Shown one piece after another: positions 15,318 through 24,832 of a stretch of DNA of 45,359 nt (positions are counted from its first letter, which is position 1; every line of letters starts with the position of its first letter). The notes below the pieces were generated by a model. It saw nothing but the letters and a program-made list of their open reading frames with translations, did no database searches and was not told where the DNA came from. The stretch is taken from positions 1-45,359 of the forward strand of contig CALCKT010000018.1 of NCBI GenBank assembly GCA_937965785.1, written 5' to 3'. Source of the stretch: an uncultured Propionibacteriaceae bacterium. Lineage in GTDB: Bacteria; Actinomycetota; Actinomycetes; Propionibacteriales; Propionibacteriaceae. The position numbers and the translations under genes were made by a program.

Positions 15318-17816
15318 TCAGTCGACCACCACCAGATCCTGGTCGTGGGGGGCCTCGGGCACGTTCGCGGTGATGACGGAGCCGTCGAAGCGGCGCCCAC
15401 CCGTGACGGGATGGCGTCCCGTCAACGAAGGCAGTTCCTCGCCCTGGTGTTCCAGGGGAATCCGGGTCGGTACGCCGGGATGGACGACGAGCCGCTGCCC
15501 ACGCACGTTGACCTCCACCGGTCCCCCGGCTTCCACCTCAACGGAAATGGCCTCGCGTTCCAGCAGCACCCGCAGTTTCGATTCGCGAACCTGGAGGGGG
15601 AAACGCAGGTATTCCCAGCTTCTCGGCAGCCGCGGATCGAAACTGATGTCGCCGTGGTAGTCACGCAGTCCGCCGAAACCGAACACCAACGCGTTCCACA
15701 CCCCACCGGTGGATGCGATGTGCACGCCGTCCCGGGAGTTGGCGTGCAGATCCGCCAGATCCACGTAGAGTCCCGTCAGGAAGTACTGCATGGCCATGTC
15801 CTGGTAGCCGACCTCGGCGGCGATCACCGACTGAACCACCCCGGACAGGGTGGAGTCCCCCGTGGTGATCGGGTCGTAGTACTCGAAGTCGGCGCGTTTC
15901 TGCTCCTTGGTGAACTGGTCGCCCTGCAGAAACAACGCCAACACCACGTCGGCCTGCTTGAGCACCTGGAACCGGTAGATCACCAGGGGATGGAAGTGCA
16001 GCAACAGCGGGAACTTGTCGGCCGGGGTGTTCTCCAGGTCCCACAGCTCGCTGGACAGGAACTTCTCGTCCTGGGGATGGATCCCGAAGGTCTCGTCGAA
16101 GGGAATGACCATGCCCTTGGCGCAGGCCCGCCACTCCTCGACCTCCTCCGGGGCCACGTCCAAGGTCTGCACCAGCCGGTCCCAGCAGAGCGGATCGGCC
16201 TCTTCGAGTTCCTGCACCAGGTCGGCGGCGAGCTTCAGGTTGGCGCGCGCCATCACGTTGGTGAACATGTTGTTGTTCACCACGGCGGTGTACTCGTCGG
16301 GCCCGGTGACGCCGTGGATGTGGAATCGCTGCGACCCGTCGGCCTCGGTACGCCAGAAACCCAGGTCGGCCCACATCCGGGCGGTCTCCACCAGCACCGC
16401 GGCTCCGTCGCGGTACAGGAAGTCCACGTCCCCGGTGATGTCGCGGTACTTGGCGAAGGCGTGCGCGATGTCGGCATCGATGTGGTACTGCGCGGTTCCC
16501 GCGGCGTAGTAGGCGGACGCCTCCTCACCATTGATGGTGCGCCACGGGAACAGCGCCCCTTCCTGGCTGAGCATCTGGGCCCGTTCCCTGGCCTTCGGCA
16601 GCAGACCGACCCGGTAGCGCAGGGCGTTTCGGGCGACCCTGGGGGCCGTGTAGGTCAGGAAGGGCACCAGGTAGATCTCGGTGTCCCAGAAGTAGTGTCC
16701 CTCGTAGCCGGAACCGGTCACTCCCTTGGCGGGAATACCGAGTTGGTCGGAGCGGGCCGTTGCCTGGGCCAGCTGGAACAGGCACCAGCGGACGGCCTGC
16801 TGGATGGCCGGCTGGCCGCCCACCTCGACGTCCGAATTGGCCCAGAAGTCGTCGAGCCAGGCGCGCTGCCCCTCGAAGAACGAGTCGAAACCCCACTCGC
16901 TCACCCGGTCGAGGGTGCGACGGCAGCGGTCGAACAGTTCCGTGACGGGCACCCCGCGCGAGGTGTGGTAGGAAACCGCCTTGCGGATGATGATCGGCAC
17001 CCCTTCGCGCGCCGTGATGCGGTAGACCTGTTTTGCTTGGTCCTCCTCGATGCGGGAGAGCACCTCGTAGGGGTTCGCGGTGTCGAGGGTGTGCTCGGCG
17101 GCCACGCACAGCGTCATGCCGGAGTCGGTGGTCTCGTAGCCGAGCGCCATCCGCTGGTCGTCGTGCCACTGGCCGCGCGGTTGCAGCACCCGGCCGTCGA
17201 ACTTGCCCGCGCGCCGCGGGTCGAAGCCTTCCTCGTTCCTCGGCTGGCGGTAGTCGTCGAAACCGTCCTGGCGGTTGACCACCTGGGAGCTGAGAACGAT
17301 CGGTGCGTCACCTTCCAGCATGGTCAGTTCGATCTCGAACAGAGCCAGGTGCCGATCGGTGAAACTGACCATGCGACGGGAACTCACTTTCACCCGTTTG
17401 CCGGCCGGGGTGCGCCACACCAGGTCACGGGTCAGGCATCCCGCGCGGAAGTCGAGGGCGCGTTCGTAGTGGTCCAGGTCCGACTGTCCGAGGGTGAGTG
17501 GTTCGTCGTCGACGTAGATCTTGATGAGTTTCGCGTCGGGCACGTTCACGATGGTCTGCCCTGTGCTCGCGAACCCGAAGGCCTCCTCGGCGTGCTTGAT
17601 GGTCCAGGTCTCGTGGAAACCGTTGATGAAGGTGCCGTGCGAGTAGGACTTGCGTCCCTCCTCGGGGTTGCCGCGCATCCCCAGGTAGCCGTTGCCGATG
17701 GAGAACAGGGTCTCGGTGACGCCCAGGTCGTCGAGTCCGGGTTCCACCTCGACGAAACGCCAGTCGTCGACGGGGAAACGGAAACGGTTCAGCGGGTCGG
17801 AGGAGATCCAGCGCAT
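15318..17816 (-). CDS. Glycoside hydrolase family 65 (disaccharide phosphorylase-like)
   Basis: An 832-residue GH65 protein, the family of maltose, trehalose, kojibiose and nigerose phosphorylases and some trehalases. The N-terminal beta-sandwich begins with ETLFSIGNGYLGMRGNPEE. The (alpha/alpha)6 barrel contains GYEGHYFWDTEIYLVPFL, HIHGVTGPDEY (E508, the catalytic acid position) and YYDPITTGDSTLS, the phosphate/substrate region. The C-terminal sheet follows. Its ATG overlaps the TGA of the beta-phosphoglucomutase gene (ATGA). This is the arrangement of Rv3400-Rv3401. Phosphorolysis of an alpha-glucosidic disaccharide to beta-glucose-1-phosphate, converted by the mutase to glucose-6-phosphate, is the likely role. 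The sugar cannot be chosen from sequence, and hydrolysis is possible. Confidence 0.9.
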   Translation of the reverse strand: MRWISSDPLNRFRFPVDDWRFVEVEPGLDDLGVTETLFSIGNGYLGMRGNPEEGRKSYSHGTFINGFHETWTIKHAEEAFGFASTGQTIVNVPDAKLIKIYVDDEPLTLGQSDLDHYERALDFRAGCLTRDLVWRTPAGKRVKVSSRRMVSFTDRHLALFEIELTMLEGDAPIVLSSQVVNRQDGFDDYRQPRNEEGFDPRRAGKFDGRVLQPRGQWHDDQRMALGYETTDSGMTLCVAAEHTLDTANPYEVLSRIEEDQAKQVYRITAREGVPIIIRKAVSYHTSRGVPVTELFDRCRRTLDRVSEWGFDSFFEGQRAWLDDFWANSDVEVGGQPAIQQAVRWCLFQLAQATARSDQLGIPAKGVTGSGYEGHYFWDTEIYLVPFLTYTAPRVARNALRYRVGLLPKARERAQMLSQEGALFPWRTINGEEASAYYAAGTAQYHIDADIAHAFAKYRDITGDVDFLYRDGAAVLVETARMWADLGFWRTEADGSQRFHIHGVTGPDEYTAVVNNNMFTNVMARANLKLAADLVQELEEADPLCWDRLVQTLDVAPEEVEEWRACAKGMVIPFDETFGIHPQDEKFLSSELWDLENTPADKFPLLLHFHPLVIYRFQVLKQADVVLALFLQGDQFTKEQKRADFEYYDPITTGDSTLSGVVQSVIAAEVGYQDMAMQYFLTGLYVDLADLHANSRDGVHIASTGGVWNALVFGFGGLRDYHGDISFDPRLPRSWEYLRFPLQVRESKLRVLLEREAISVEVEAGGPVEVNVRGQRLVVHPGVPTRIPLEHQGEELPSLTGRHPVTGGRRFDGSVITANVPEAPHDQDLVVVD

Positions 17817-18529
17817 CAGGCCACCAGCTCCCCGAGGTCCGCGACCACCAGGCCCGCGCCGGCCCGGCGCAGGGCTTCGGGACCGACCCCCCGGTCCACC
17901 CCGACGACGAGCCCGAACCCACCGGCGGCACCGGCGGCCACCCCGGACAGGGCGTCCTCGACCACGACGGCCCGGGACGGCTCCACCCCCAGCTGCTTAG
18001 CCGCGTATTCGAAGGTGTCGGGGGCGGGTTTGCCGGCCAGGCCCTGTTCCTTAGCGACGTTCCCGTCGACGATCACGGGGAAGGCCGCATCCAGTCCCGC
18101 GGCGCGCAGAACCGGCACGGCGTTGCGCGATGATGAGACGACGGCCAGTTTCGCGTCTCGTGCCCGGAGCGCATCGATGAGCGCCCCGGATCCGGGATAG
18201 GGAGCGACGCCGTCGCGGCGGATGATCTCGTTGAAAGTCTCGTTCTTGCGATTCCCTAGGCCGCAGATGCTCTGCTCGGTCGCGGCATCCGAGGGATCGC
18301 CCTCGGGCAGCTCGATGCCGCGGGAGGCGAGGAAGTCGCGGACACCGTCGTATCGGGGTTTTCCGTCCACATGAGCGAAGTAGTCGGCATCGGTCCACGG
18401 TTCCTGGCCGGGGAAACCGGCCAGGAAGGCGTTGAACATCTCGCCCCAGGCCTTCATGTGGACTTCAGCGGTTGGAGTTATGACCCCGTCCAGGTCGAAG
18501 AGGTAGGCGTCGAAGGCGCTGAAATGCAT
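17816..18529 (-). CDS. Beta-phosphoglucomutase (HAD family)
   Basis: A 237-residue HAD enzyme of the beta-phosphoglucomutase type, converting beta-glucose-1-phosphate to glucose-6-phosphate. FDLDGVITPTAEVHMKAW holds the nucleophile D12, the acid D14 and the substrate-binding His/Trp. VVSSSRNA is motif II, and GKPAPDTFEYAA and VVEDALSGVAAGAAGGF give motifs III and IV. The cap domain lies at about residues 18-95. I take ATG 18529 because the domain begins there. The reading frame stays open upstream, but that stretch overlaps the Nei gene. The Nei stop lies 10 bp upstream and the GH65 start overlaps this stop. Its pairing with GH65 supports the assignment over a generic HAD phosphatase. Confidence 0.88.
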   Translation of the reverse strand: MHFSAFDAYLFDLDGVITPTAEVHMKAWGEMFNAFLAGFPGQEPWTDADYFAHVDGKPRYDGVRDFLASRGIELPEGDPSDAATEQSICGLGNRKNETFNEIIRRDGVAPYPGSGALIDALRARDAKLAVVSSSRNAVPVLRAAGLDAAFPVIVDGNVAKEQGLAGKPAPDTFEYAAKQLGVEPSRAVVVEDALSGVAAGAAGGFGLVVGVDRGVGPEALRRAGAGLVVADLGELVA

Positions 18530-18539
18530 GCCGAACAGA

Positions 18540-19364
18540 TTAGTCGGAAGCGCGATGGGATCGCTGGCACCTTGAGCACCAGTAGAGGTTTCGTCCCTCC
18601 AGCACGGTGGTGCACACCTCGGTTCCGCACACCAGGCAGGGCTGCCCGGCGCGCCGGTACACGTAGACCTCGCCGCCGTGGGCGTCCACCCTGGGAGGGC
18701 GTTCCTGGGCCTCGGGTCCGTGTTCATCGGCGACGGTGTCGATTCGGCCGCGTTCCAGAGCCACCGCCATCAAACCCACCAGGTCCTCCCACAGCACTTT
18801 CCAGGTGGCCTCGTCGATCTCCCGGCCCGGGATGGTGGGGTCGATGCCGTGGCGGAACAACACCTCGGCGCGGAAAATGTTGCCCACCCCTGCGGCGACC
18901 CGCTGATCCAGCAGCAGAGAGGCGATGGACTTGCCAGATCTGCGGATCCGCGCCCACCCGCGGGCGGGGTCGGCGTCGCCGCGCAACGGGTCAGGGCCGG
19001 AGTCCGCGAGAACCTTCTGGTACTGGTCCTCGGTGATCAGCCGGCACCACTGCGGGCCGCGCAGGTCGGCGGCCCGGTCGTCGGCCACGATCCGCAGCCG
19101 CACCTGCCCGACGGGCTCGGCTACCGGGGCGAAACCGAGTTTCCCGATCAGCCCCAGGTGGATGTGGATGCGGTTGGCTCCTGGAACGTCGAAGTTGATG
19201 AACAGGTGTTTCCCGACGGCCTCGGCGCCGGTGAGGGTGTGGCCGTCAAGGGCGGCGGCCTCATCGGCGAACCTTCCCTGCGGGGAGCTGACCCGCACCT
19301 CGTGATCGGCGAAGTCTTCTTGGAAGGTGTTGGCGAGGCGGTGGATGACGTGTCCTTCGGGCAT
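18540..19364 (-). CDS. nei: Fpg/Nei-family DNA glycosylase (endonuclease VIII-like)
   Basis: A 274-residue base-excision-repair enzyme that removes oxidised bases and nicks the abasic site. It begins MPEGH, so the processed N-terminus has the catalytic Pro2 and Glu3. DQRVAAGVGNIFRAEVLF is the helix-two-turn-helix region, with the conserved Asn. The C-terminal zinc finger has CLVCG and CSRC. MPEGH at the start and the absence of the Fpg MPEL signature favour Nei. Actinobacteria often have several paralogues, so the symbol is provisional. It starts 4 bp after the SNF2-helicase stop and is probably co-transcribed with it. Confidence 0.88.
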   Translation of the reverse strand: MPEGHVIHRLANTFQEDFADHEVRVSSPQGRFADEAAALDGHTLTGAEAVGKHLFINFDVPGANRIHIHLGLIGKLGFAPVAEPVGQVRLRIVADDRAADLRGPQWCRLITEDQYQKVLADSGPDPLRGDADPARGWARIRRSGKSIASLLLDQRVAAGVGNIFRAEVLFRHGIDPTIPGREIDEATWKVLWEDLVGLMAVALERGRIDTVADEHGPEAQERPPRVDAHGGEVYVYRRAGQPCLVCGTEVCTTVLEGRNLYWCSRCQRSHRASD

Positions 19365-19368
19365 TGCT

Positions 19369-22300
19369 CTATTCCAGCAGACCCCGGATGTCGGTGGCGG
19401 TGATGGCTGCGCTGCGGAACTCCCCCGTGTCGACGACGGATGCGAACAGGTCGCGTTTGCGCTGCTGCAGGGCCACTACCTTCTCCTCGATGGTGTCCGC
19501 CGAGACCATGCGGTAGACGTTGACCGCCCGGGTCTGGCCGATGCGGTGTGCCCGGTCGACGGCCTGGTTCTCGGCGGCTGGATTCCACCACGGGTCCAGC
19601 ACGAAGACGTAGTCGGCCTCGGTGAGGGTGAGCCCGAAGCCACCGGCCTTCAGGGAGATCAGGAACACCGGGGCGTCTCCTTCCCGGAACCGCGCGATGC
19701 GGGCGGGCCGGTCGCGGGTGCGCCCGTCGAGGTAGACGTATTCGATGCCCTCCGCCTCCAGTGCCCCGCGCACCAGCTTCAGGAACCCGGTGAAGGAGGA
19801 GAACACCAGCGCGCGGTGCCCCTCCTCGGCCAGTTCCCGGATCTGTCCCAGCAGGGCGGTGATCTTCGCCGACGGGGTGGGAGGCAGATCGGTGTCCACC
19901 AGGCGGGGATCCAGGGCGAGTTGTCGCAGTTTCGTCAGGGCCCGGAAGATCGCCACCCGGTTGCGGTCCATGTCCTCGAGCATCCCGAGAACCCGGGTGC
20001 GTTCCCGGGTCAGGTGCTGGTCGTAGCGGCGCCGGTGCGCCGGGGTGAGTTCCAGCCGCGTGATCTGTTCCACCTTCTCGGGTAGTTCCTTCACCACCTC
20101 GCGTTTGGTGCGGCGCAGCATGAACGGCCGGATCCGGGCGCGCAGCCGCCCCAGGACATCGGTCTCGCCGTTTTTCTCCACCGGTTTGCGGTAGTTCTCG
20201 GTGAAACCCTCCAGACGCGGGAACAGCCCCGGCGCGGCGAGCGAGAACATCGACCACAGGTCGCCGAGGGAGTTCTCCAGCGGGGTGCCGGTGATGGCCA
20301 GGGTGAACGGGGCCCCGATGCGGCGCGCCACCTGATAGGTGCGGGAGCGGTGGTTCTTGACGAACTGGGCCTCGTCCAGCACCAGGCCACGCCATTTCTG
20401 TTCCAGGTATGCCTCGTCCTCCATGCGAAGGAGGGTGTAGGAGGTGACCACCAGGTGCGTGCCGCGGATCTCCTCGGCCAGTTCCGTGCCCCGCCGGGCC
20501 CGGGTGGCCCGGATGACGGCGACCCTCAGGCCGGGCGCGAACCGGGCGGCTTCCTCCGCCCAGGTGCCGACGACGCTGGCGGGGGCCACGACGAGCACCG
20601 GCGTGTCGTCGAGCTGGCCGAGTTCCCGGGCGCGTTCCAGCAGGGCCAGGCTCTGAAGGGTTTTCCCGAGCCCCATGTCGTCGGCGAGCACGCCGCCGAG
20701 GTCCGCGTCCCAGAGCGCGGCGAGCCAGGCGAGTCCCTGCTCCTGGTAGGGCCGCAGCACCGCGTCCAGCCCGTCCGGGACCGTGGTCCTCGTCTCCTCG
20801 GAGCCGAGGCTCAGCAGGGTCTGCACGCGTTCCCGCCAGCGCCGTGACTGTTCCTCCACGACCCCCAGTTCCGCGAGTTCCTCCCAAAGGCCTGCCTGGT
20901 ATGCGCTGATCCGCAGTTGCCCTCCCGGGCCGGGGTCCACGAGTTCCCGGGCCTCCGCGAGGAGCTGCCGCAACCGGTCGAGTTCGGGGCGGTCCAGCGG
21001 GAACCATGTCCCGTCGTCCAGCAGCATCGCCTCATCGCCCGCGGCGAGCGCCCGGAAGAGCTGTTCGAAGGGCACGTCGCGGCCGGCGACGGTGACCCGG
21101 ACGTGGAGGTTGAACCAGTCGTTGTCGCCGGTGTCCTCCGCGCCGACCGAAACCACGGGGGCCTCGGTGGCACGCGAGTACTCGGGGGTCTCGCCGTGGT
21201 GGGTGACGATGACTCCCTCCCCCTCCAGGAGGGGCAGGGTCTCGGTGACGAACCTTGCCGCATCGGCCCGGATCACCGTCGCATCCGGATTCAGTCGTTG
21301 CCAGTGCGGTTCCCGCAGGGTCGGGTACTCCCCGACCAACCGGAGCGCGACCTCCTCCAGGATTTGCTCGGCCTCCTGGTCCCGGAAGGCCTCCCCCACC
21401 CGGGGATGAAACGCAACATCGACGGCGGTTTCCCCCGCTACATACCTGAAACCCCATTCGAGCAGCATCCGGTGGCCGGGTTCGTGGGTCAGACCGAGGG
21501 TCAGTTCTGGGTGTGGGAGGTCTTCCGGGTCCCACGTGCCCGGTGGGACGAGTCCTCTCTGCACCAGTGCCGGGAGATACATCAGCTGGAACCGCCCTGC
21601 GTCCTGGGCCGGGATCGTGACCGCCAGGTTCCGGTTGAACAACCCGCGAATCGCGTCGGGTACCGTCCCGGCCAGTGGGCGCAGACGCAACCGGCCTCCC
21701 GGTCCCAGCTCCCCCACCCCGTGGGCCGGTTCCCCGATCAGGAATCGCCGACTACCCGGGGGCACCGGCCCCAGGTCCCCGGACATCGCGAGCTGTCGCG
21801 ATCCGTCGTCTCGGAGATCGACGTCCAGCCAGATCCTGACCGGTTCGAATCCGACCTCCACGTCCTGGAATCCCTGGCCCGCGATCAGTTGGATTCCGGC
21901 GTCCATGCCCTGGCTCAGGAGCGACCAGCCCAGTGGGCCGAGGTCGGACAGGGAAACCGAGGCCGGGGTACTGTAGGTGTACTGGTGATGCCCCGTGAGC
22001 CTCGCCATCTGCAGCAGGACCTCGCGTTGCGCGGGTTCGTAGCTCACCCCCCGGTAATTCGTGACGATGTCCAACCAGCCGGCCTGGGATTTGATCCAGC
22101 CCTGTTTCCCGAGCCGCAGGGGACGCAACGCCAGTCCGTTCGGCTGCTCCAGTGGACCGTCGATCCGGAACTCCAGGCCGAGTTCTACGGCCCTCCCATT
22201 GGTCTCGGTTGCTGGCAGCAGCCCGGCCAGCGCGTTCTCCCAGGAGGACGCCGGGGAAACGGTTTCCATCGCCGATTTCCGTGCGGCCAGCAACACCGCC

Positions 22301-22563
22301 ACGGCGTGTTTGCACCCCATCCTCATCGGACACGAGCAGGCGCTGTTGATCCCTCGGTGGTCGTGGTGGAGGAACGTCCGGTAGACCTTTCTTCCACTGC
22401 CCTTGACCACCGCTTCGATGGAGCCGATGCGGTCCGTGGAGTACTTCAGGACGTGCCCGGCAGCCTCGTAGGAACGTCCCCGCAGGAACGTGGCATCGCC
22501 CCAGGAAGCTCGGATGGCCTCGTCGCTGACCTTCGTGACCCAAGCTGTGAAGTGGGGACCCAT
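19369..22563 (-). CDS. SWIM-domain SNF2-family helicase
   Basis: A 1064-residue SNF2 ATPase, a DNA translocase rather than a strand-separating helicase. The N-terminus carries a SWIM zinc finger: C76 and C78 in SACSCPM, then C84 and H86 in GCKHAV. A long middle region (about 120-590) is typical of bacterial SNF2 proteins with the DUF3670-like insert. The ATPase has DDMGLGKTLQS (Walker lysine K634), LVLDEAQFVKN (DEAQ at 730-733), TGTPLENSLGDLWS and a C-terminal half with DRAHRIGQTR. I prefer the ATG at 22563, preceded by GGTGGGGCGG, to a start further upstream because the protein proper begins there. It opens the minus-strand run including nei. A role in DNA repair or transcription recycling is inferred. 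Confidence 0.88.
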   Translation of the reverse strand: MGPHFTAWVTKVSDEAIRASWGDATFLRGRSYEAAGHVLKYSTDRIGSIEAVVKGSGRKVYRTFLHHDHRGINSACSCPMRMGCKHAVAVLLAARKSAMETVSPASSWENALAGLLPATETNGRAVELGLEFRIDGPLEQPNGLALRPLRLGKQGWIKSQAGWLDIVTNYRGVSYEPAQREVLLQMARLTGHHQYTYSTPASVSLSDLGPLGWSLLSQGMDAGIQLIAGQGFQDVEVGFEPVRIWLDVDLRDDGSRQLAMSGDLGPVPPGSRRFLIGEPAHGVGELGPGGRLRLRPLAGTVPDAIRGLFNRNLAVTIPAQDAGRFQLMYLPALVQRGLVPPGTWDPEDLPHPELTLGLTHEPGHRMLLEWGFRYVAGETAVDVAFHPRVGEAFRDQEAEQILEEVALRLVGEYPTLREPHWQRLNPDATVIRADAARFVTETLPLLEGEGVIVTHHGETPEYSRATEAPVVSVGAEDTGDNDWFNLHVRVTVAGRDVPFEQLFRALAAGDEAMLLDDGTWFPLDRPELDRLRQLLAEARELVDPGPGGQLRISAYQAGLWEELAELGVVEEQSRRWRERVQTLLSLGSEETRTTVPDGLDAVLRPYQEQGLAWLAALWDADLGGVLADDMGLGKTLQSLALLERARELGQLDDTPVLVVAPASVVGTWAEEAARFAPGLRVAVIRATRARRGTELAEEIRGTHLVVTSYTLLRMEDEAYLEQKWRGLVLDEAQFVKNHRSRTYQVARRIGAPFTLAITGTPLENSLGDLWSMFSLAAPGLFPRLEGFTENYRKPVEKNGETDVLGRLRARIRPFMLRRTKREVVKELPEKVEQITRLELTPAHRRRYDQHLTRERTRVLGMLEDMDRNRVAIFRALTKLRQLALDPRLVDTDLPPTPSAKITALLGQIRELAEEGHRALVFSSFTGFLKLVRGALEAEGIEYVYLDGRTRDRPARIARFREGDAPVFLISLKAGGFGLTLTEADYVFVLDPWWNPAAENQAVDRAHRIGQTRAVNVYRMVSADTIEEKVVALQQRKRDLFASVVDTGEFRSAAITATDIRGLLE

Positions 22564-22591
22564 GCCGCCCCACCCTAGTGCGTTCCTAGAC

Positions 22592-22605
22592 TGTTCCCAT
22601 GAACA
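22592..22605. promoter_or_regulatory. Small palindrome upstream of the SNF2 helicase gene
   Basis: TGTTC-CCAT-GAACA is a 5+5 inverted repeat about 30 bp upstream of the helicase ATG. It could be an operator for the minus-strand run. Its half-site order, GTTC then GAAC, is the reverse of the actinobacterial LexA box. Confidence 0.25.
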
Positions 22606-22653
22606 ATCGGGGCACGCCACGAGAACTGGGGCGCGACGGCATCAGCGGACTGG

Positions 22654-24744
22654 TCACTCGTCACCGGGCGATCCGGGCGCAGATGTTGCCGCGTCGCTGC
22701 CGTCGCTGAGCCCCGCGGGTCCTTTCTCCAGGAGGATCAGGAATCCCGCCTCGTCGAGGATGGGCAACCCCAGTTCCTCCGCCTTGGTGGCCTTGCTGCC
22801 GGCGTTCTCCCCCACCACCACGTAGCTGGTTTTCCGGCTCACCGACCCTGCGGCCTTGCCACCCCGGGAGACGATGGCCTCCTTGGCGCCGTCACGGGTG
22901 AATCCCTCAAGGCCTCCCGTGACGACCACGGTCAGTCCCTCGAGGGTCGCGGAGGGCCGCTCGTCGCTGCCCGGTTCGGGGAGCTCATCGGCCATCCGGA
23001 CCCCGGCGGCGGTCCAGGCCTCGACGATGTCGGCATGCCAGTCCACCTCGAACCACAGCTTCAGTGACTGGGCGATCACCGAACCCACGCCCTCGGTGTC
23101 GGCCAGTTCTTCGACGGAGGCGGCACGGATCGCGGACATGCTCCCGAAACGGGACGCGAGCGCGCGGGCCGCGGTGGGGCCGACGTGGCGGATGGACAAC
23201 GCCACCAGCACCCGCCACAGCGGCTGCTGCCTGGCGGCAGCCAGGTTTTCCAGCAACTTCAGGCCGTTGGCGGTGATTCCCCGCCGGGTGGCGTAGATGG
23301 AGCTGCGGGCCAGGTCCTCCTCGGTGAGCGCGAACAGACCCGACTCGTCGGTCAGCAAGCCGGATTCCAGGAGGTCGCGGGCTCCCACCTCGCCCAGCGC
23401 CTCGATGTCGAAGGCCCCGCGGGCGGCCAGCGAGTAGAGGCGTTCCCTGAGCTGGCTGGGGCAGCTGCGGGCGTTCGGGCAGCGCAGATCCTTGTCGCCC
23501 TCCTTCTGCTGCGCCAGGGCGGTGCCGCAGGCCGGGCAGTGGGTGGCCATCACGAATTCGCGTTCGTTGCCGTCGCGCAGCGAGACGACGGGGGCGACGA
23601 TCTCGGGAATCACGTCACCGGCCTTGCGGAGCACCACGGTGTCCCCGATCCGCACCCCCTTGCGCACCACCTCGTGGGCGTTGTGGAGGGTGGCCATGGC
23701 GACCGTGGATCCCGCGACCAACACCGGTTCCATCGCCCCGAACGGGGTGACACGCCCGGTGCGCCCGACCCCGACGCGGATGTCGAGGAGCCGGGTGTGG
23801 ACCTCCTCGGGTGGGTATTTGTAGGCGATCGCCCAGCGCGGTGCCCGGGAGGTGGATCCCAGCCGGCGCTGGGAGGCCAGGTCGTCGACCTTGACCACGA
23901 CCCCGTCGATCTCGTGTTCGGCGTCGTGGCGGTGTTCGCCGTGATGGGTGACATAGGCCCGGACCGCGGCGGCCGAGTCGACCACCCGGGTGTGGGCCGA
24001 TACCGGCAGCCCGTAGGAGCCCAGTACCTCGTAGGCCTGACTCTGGCGGGTCAGGGAGAGGCCGTCGTGGGTTCCGACGCCGTGGACGATCATCCGCAAA
24101 GGCCTGGTGGCGGTGACCCTGGGGTCCTTCTGCCTGAGCGATCCGGCGGCGGCGTTGCGGGGGTTGGCGAACCGGTGTTGCCCGGCCTCCTCCAGGGCCT
24201 CGTTCAGCTCCGCGAAGGCCTGTTTGGGGAAGAACACCTCACCTCGCACCTCCAGCACGGCGGGAATGTTGTTTCCCCGCAGCCGGTGCGGGATGCCGTG
24301 GATGGTGGCGACGTTTCCGGTGATGTCCTCCCCCACCCGTCCATCCCCCCGGGTGGCAGCCTGCGCGAGGCGCCCGTCGAGGTAGGTGAGGTTCACCGCC
24401 AGCCCGTCGATCTTCAACTCGCACAGGTAGTGCTCGGCGGGCACCCTGGCCAGCCAGGCGGCCAGTTCGGTCTCGTCGAAGACGTTGTCGAGGCTCAGCA
24501 TCCGCTGCCGGTGGGTGACGGGAGTGAACTCGGTGACGCGCGCGTAGGCCACCCGCGTCGTGGCGGAGTCCAGGCGTCGCAGCTCGGGGTGGCGATCCTC
24601 CAGGCCCGCGAGTTCCCGGAGCCGTTCGTCGTACTCGGCGTCGGAGATTATGGGCTCGACCCCCCCGTAGTAGGCGTCACTGGCGGCCAGGAGAAGCTGG
24701 TTGAGTTCCTGCCAGCGGTATTCAGTTTCGGGGGAAATCGTCAT
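22654..24744 (-). CDS. ligA: NAD-dependent DNA ligase LigA
   Basis: A 696-residue NAD-dependent DNA ligase that seals nicks in replication and repair. The full domain set is present: an N-terminal Ia region (YRWQELNQLL, YYGGVEPIISDAEYD), the adenylation site CELKIDGLAVNL with K111, the OB fold, a four-cysteine zinc finger (CPACG near 405, CPNARSC near 425), helix-hairpin-helix repeats, and a C-terminal BRCT domain (about 595-680) beginning LEGLTVVVTGGLEG. Length is typical. The ATG lies 88 bp from the divergent pepN. The 90-bp gap to the helicase gene downstream makes co-transcription possible but uncertain. Some actinobacteria hold two ligA copies; whether this is the only one cannot be told here. 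Confidence 0.95.
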   Translation of the reverse strand: MTISPETEYRWQELNQLLLAASDAYYGGVEPIISDAEYDERLRELAGLEDRHPELRRLDSATTRVAYARVTEFTPVTHRQRMLSLDNVFDETELAAWLARVPAEHYLCELKIDGLAVNLTYLDGRLAQAATRGDGRVGEDITGNVATIHGIPHRLRGNNIPAVLEVRGEVFFPKQAFAELNEALEEAGQHRFANPRNAAAGSLRQKDPRVTATRPLRMIVHGVGTHDGLSLTRQSQAYEVLGSYGLPVSAHTRVVDSAAAVRAYVTHHGEHRHDAEHEIDGVVVKVDDLASQRRLGSTSRAPRWAIAYKYPPEEVHTRLLDIRVGVGRTGRVTPFGAMEPVLVAGSTVAMATLHNAHEVVRKGVRIGDTVVLRKAGDVIPEIVAPVVSLRDGNEREFVMATHCPACGTALAQQKEGDKDLRCPNARSCPSQLRERLYSLAARGAFDIEALGEVGARDLLESGLLTDESGLFALTEEDLARSSIYATRRGITANGLKLLENLAAARQQPLWRVLVALSIRHVGPTAARALASRFGSMSAIRAASVEELADTEGVGSVIAQSLKLWFEVDWHADIVEAWTAAGVRMADELPEPGSDERPSATLEGLTVVVTGGLEGFTRDGAKEAIVSRGGKAAGSVSRKTSYVVVGENAGSKATKAEELGLPILDEAGFLILLEKGPAGLSDGSDAATSAPGSPGDE

Positions 24745-24832
24745 GACCCCATGCTGTCACAAGCCCCACACGGGGAATGATGCGATAAAGTGCTTGAGCT
24801 TGGCAGAACAGCAACGATGATTGAAGGTGTCC

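Noticed and set aside
15345..18200. 951-residue plus-strand open frame
   Set aside because: It is a GC-rich shadow lying antisense to GH65 and the beta-phosphoglucomutase, which carry clear catalytic motifs and overlapping start/stop signals.
22592..22605. LexA (SOS) box before the SNF2/nei run
   Set aside because: The half-sites are in the order GTTC then GAAC, opposite to the actinobacterial GAAC-N4-GTTC box.
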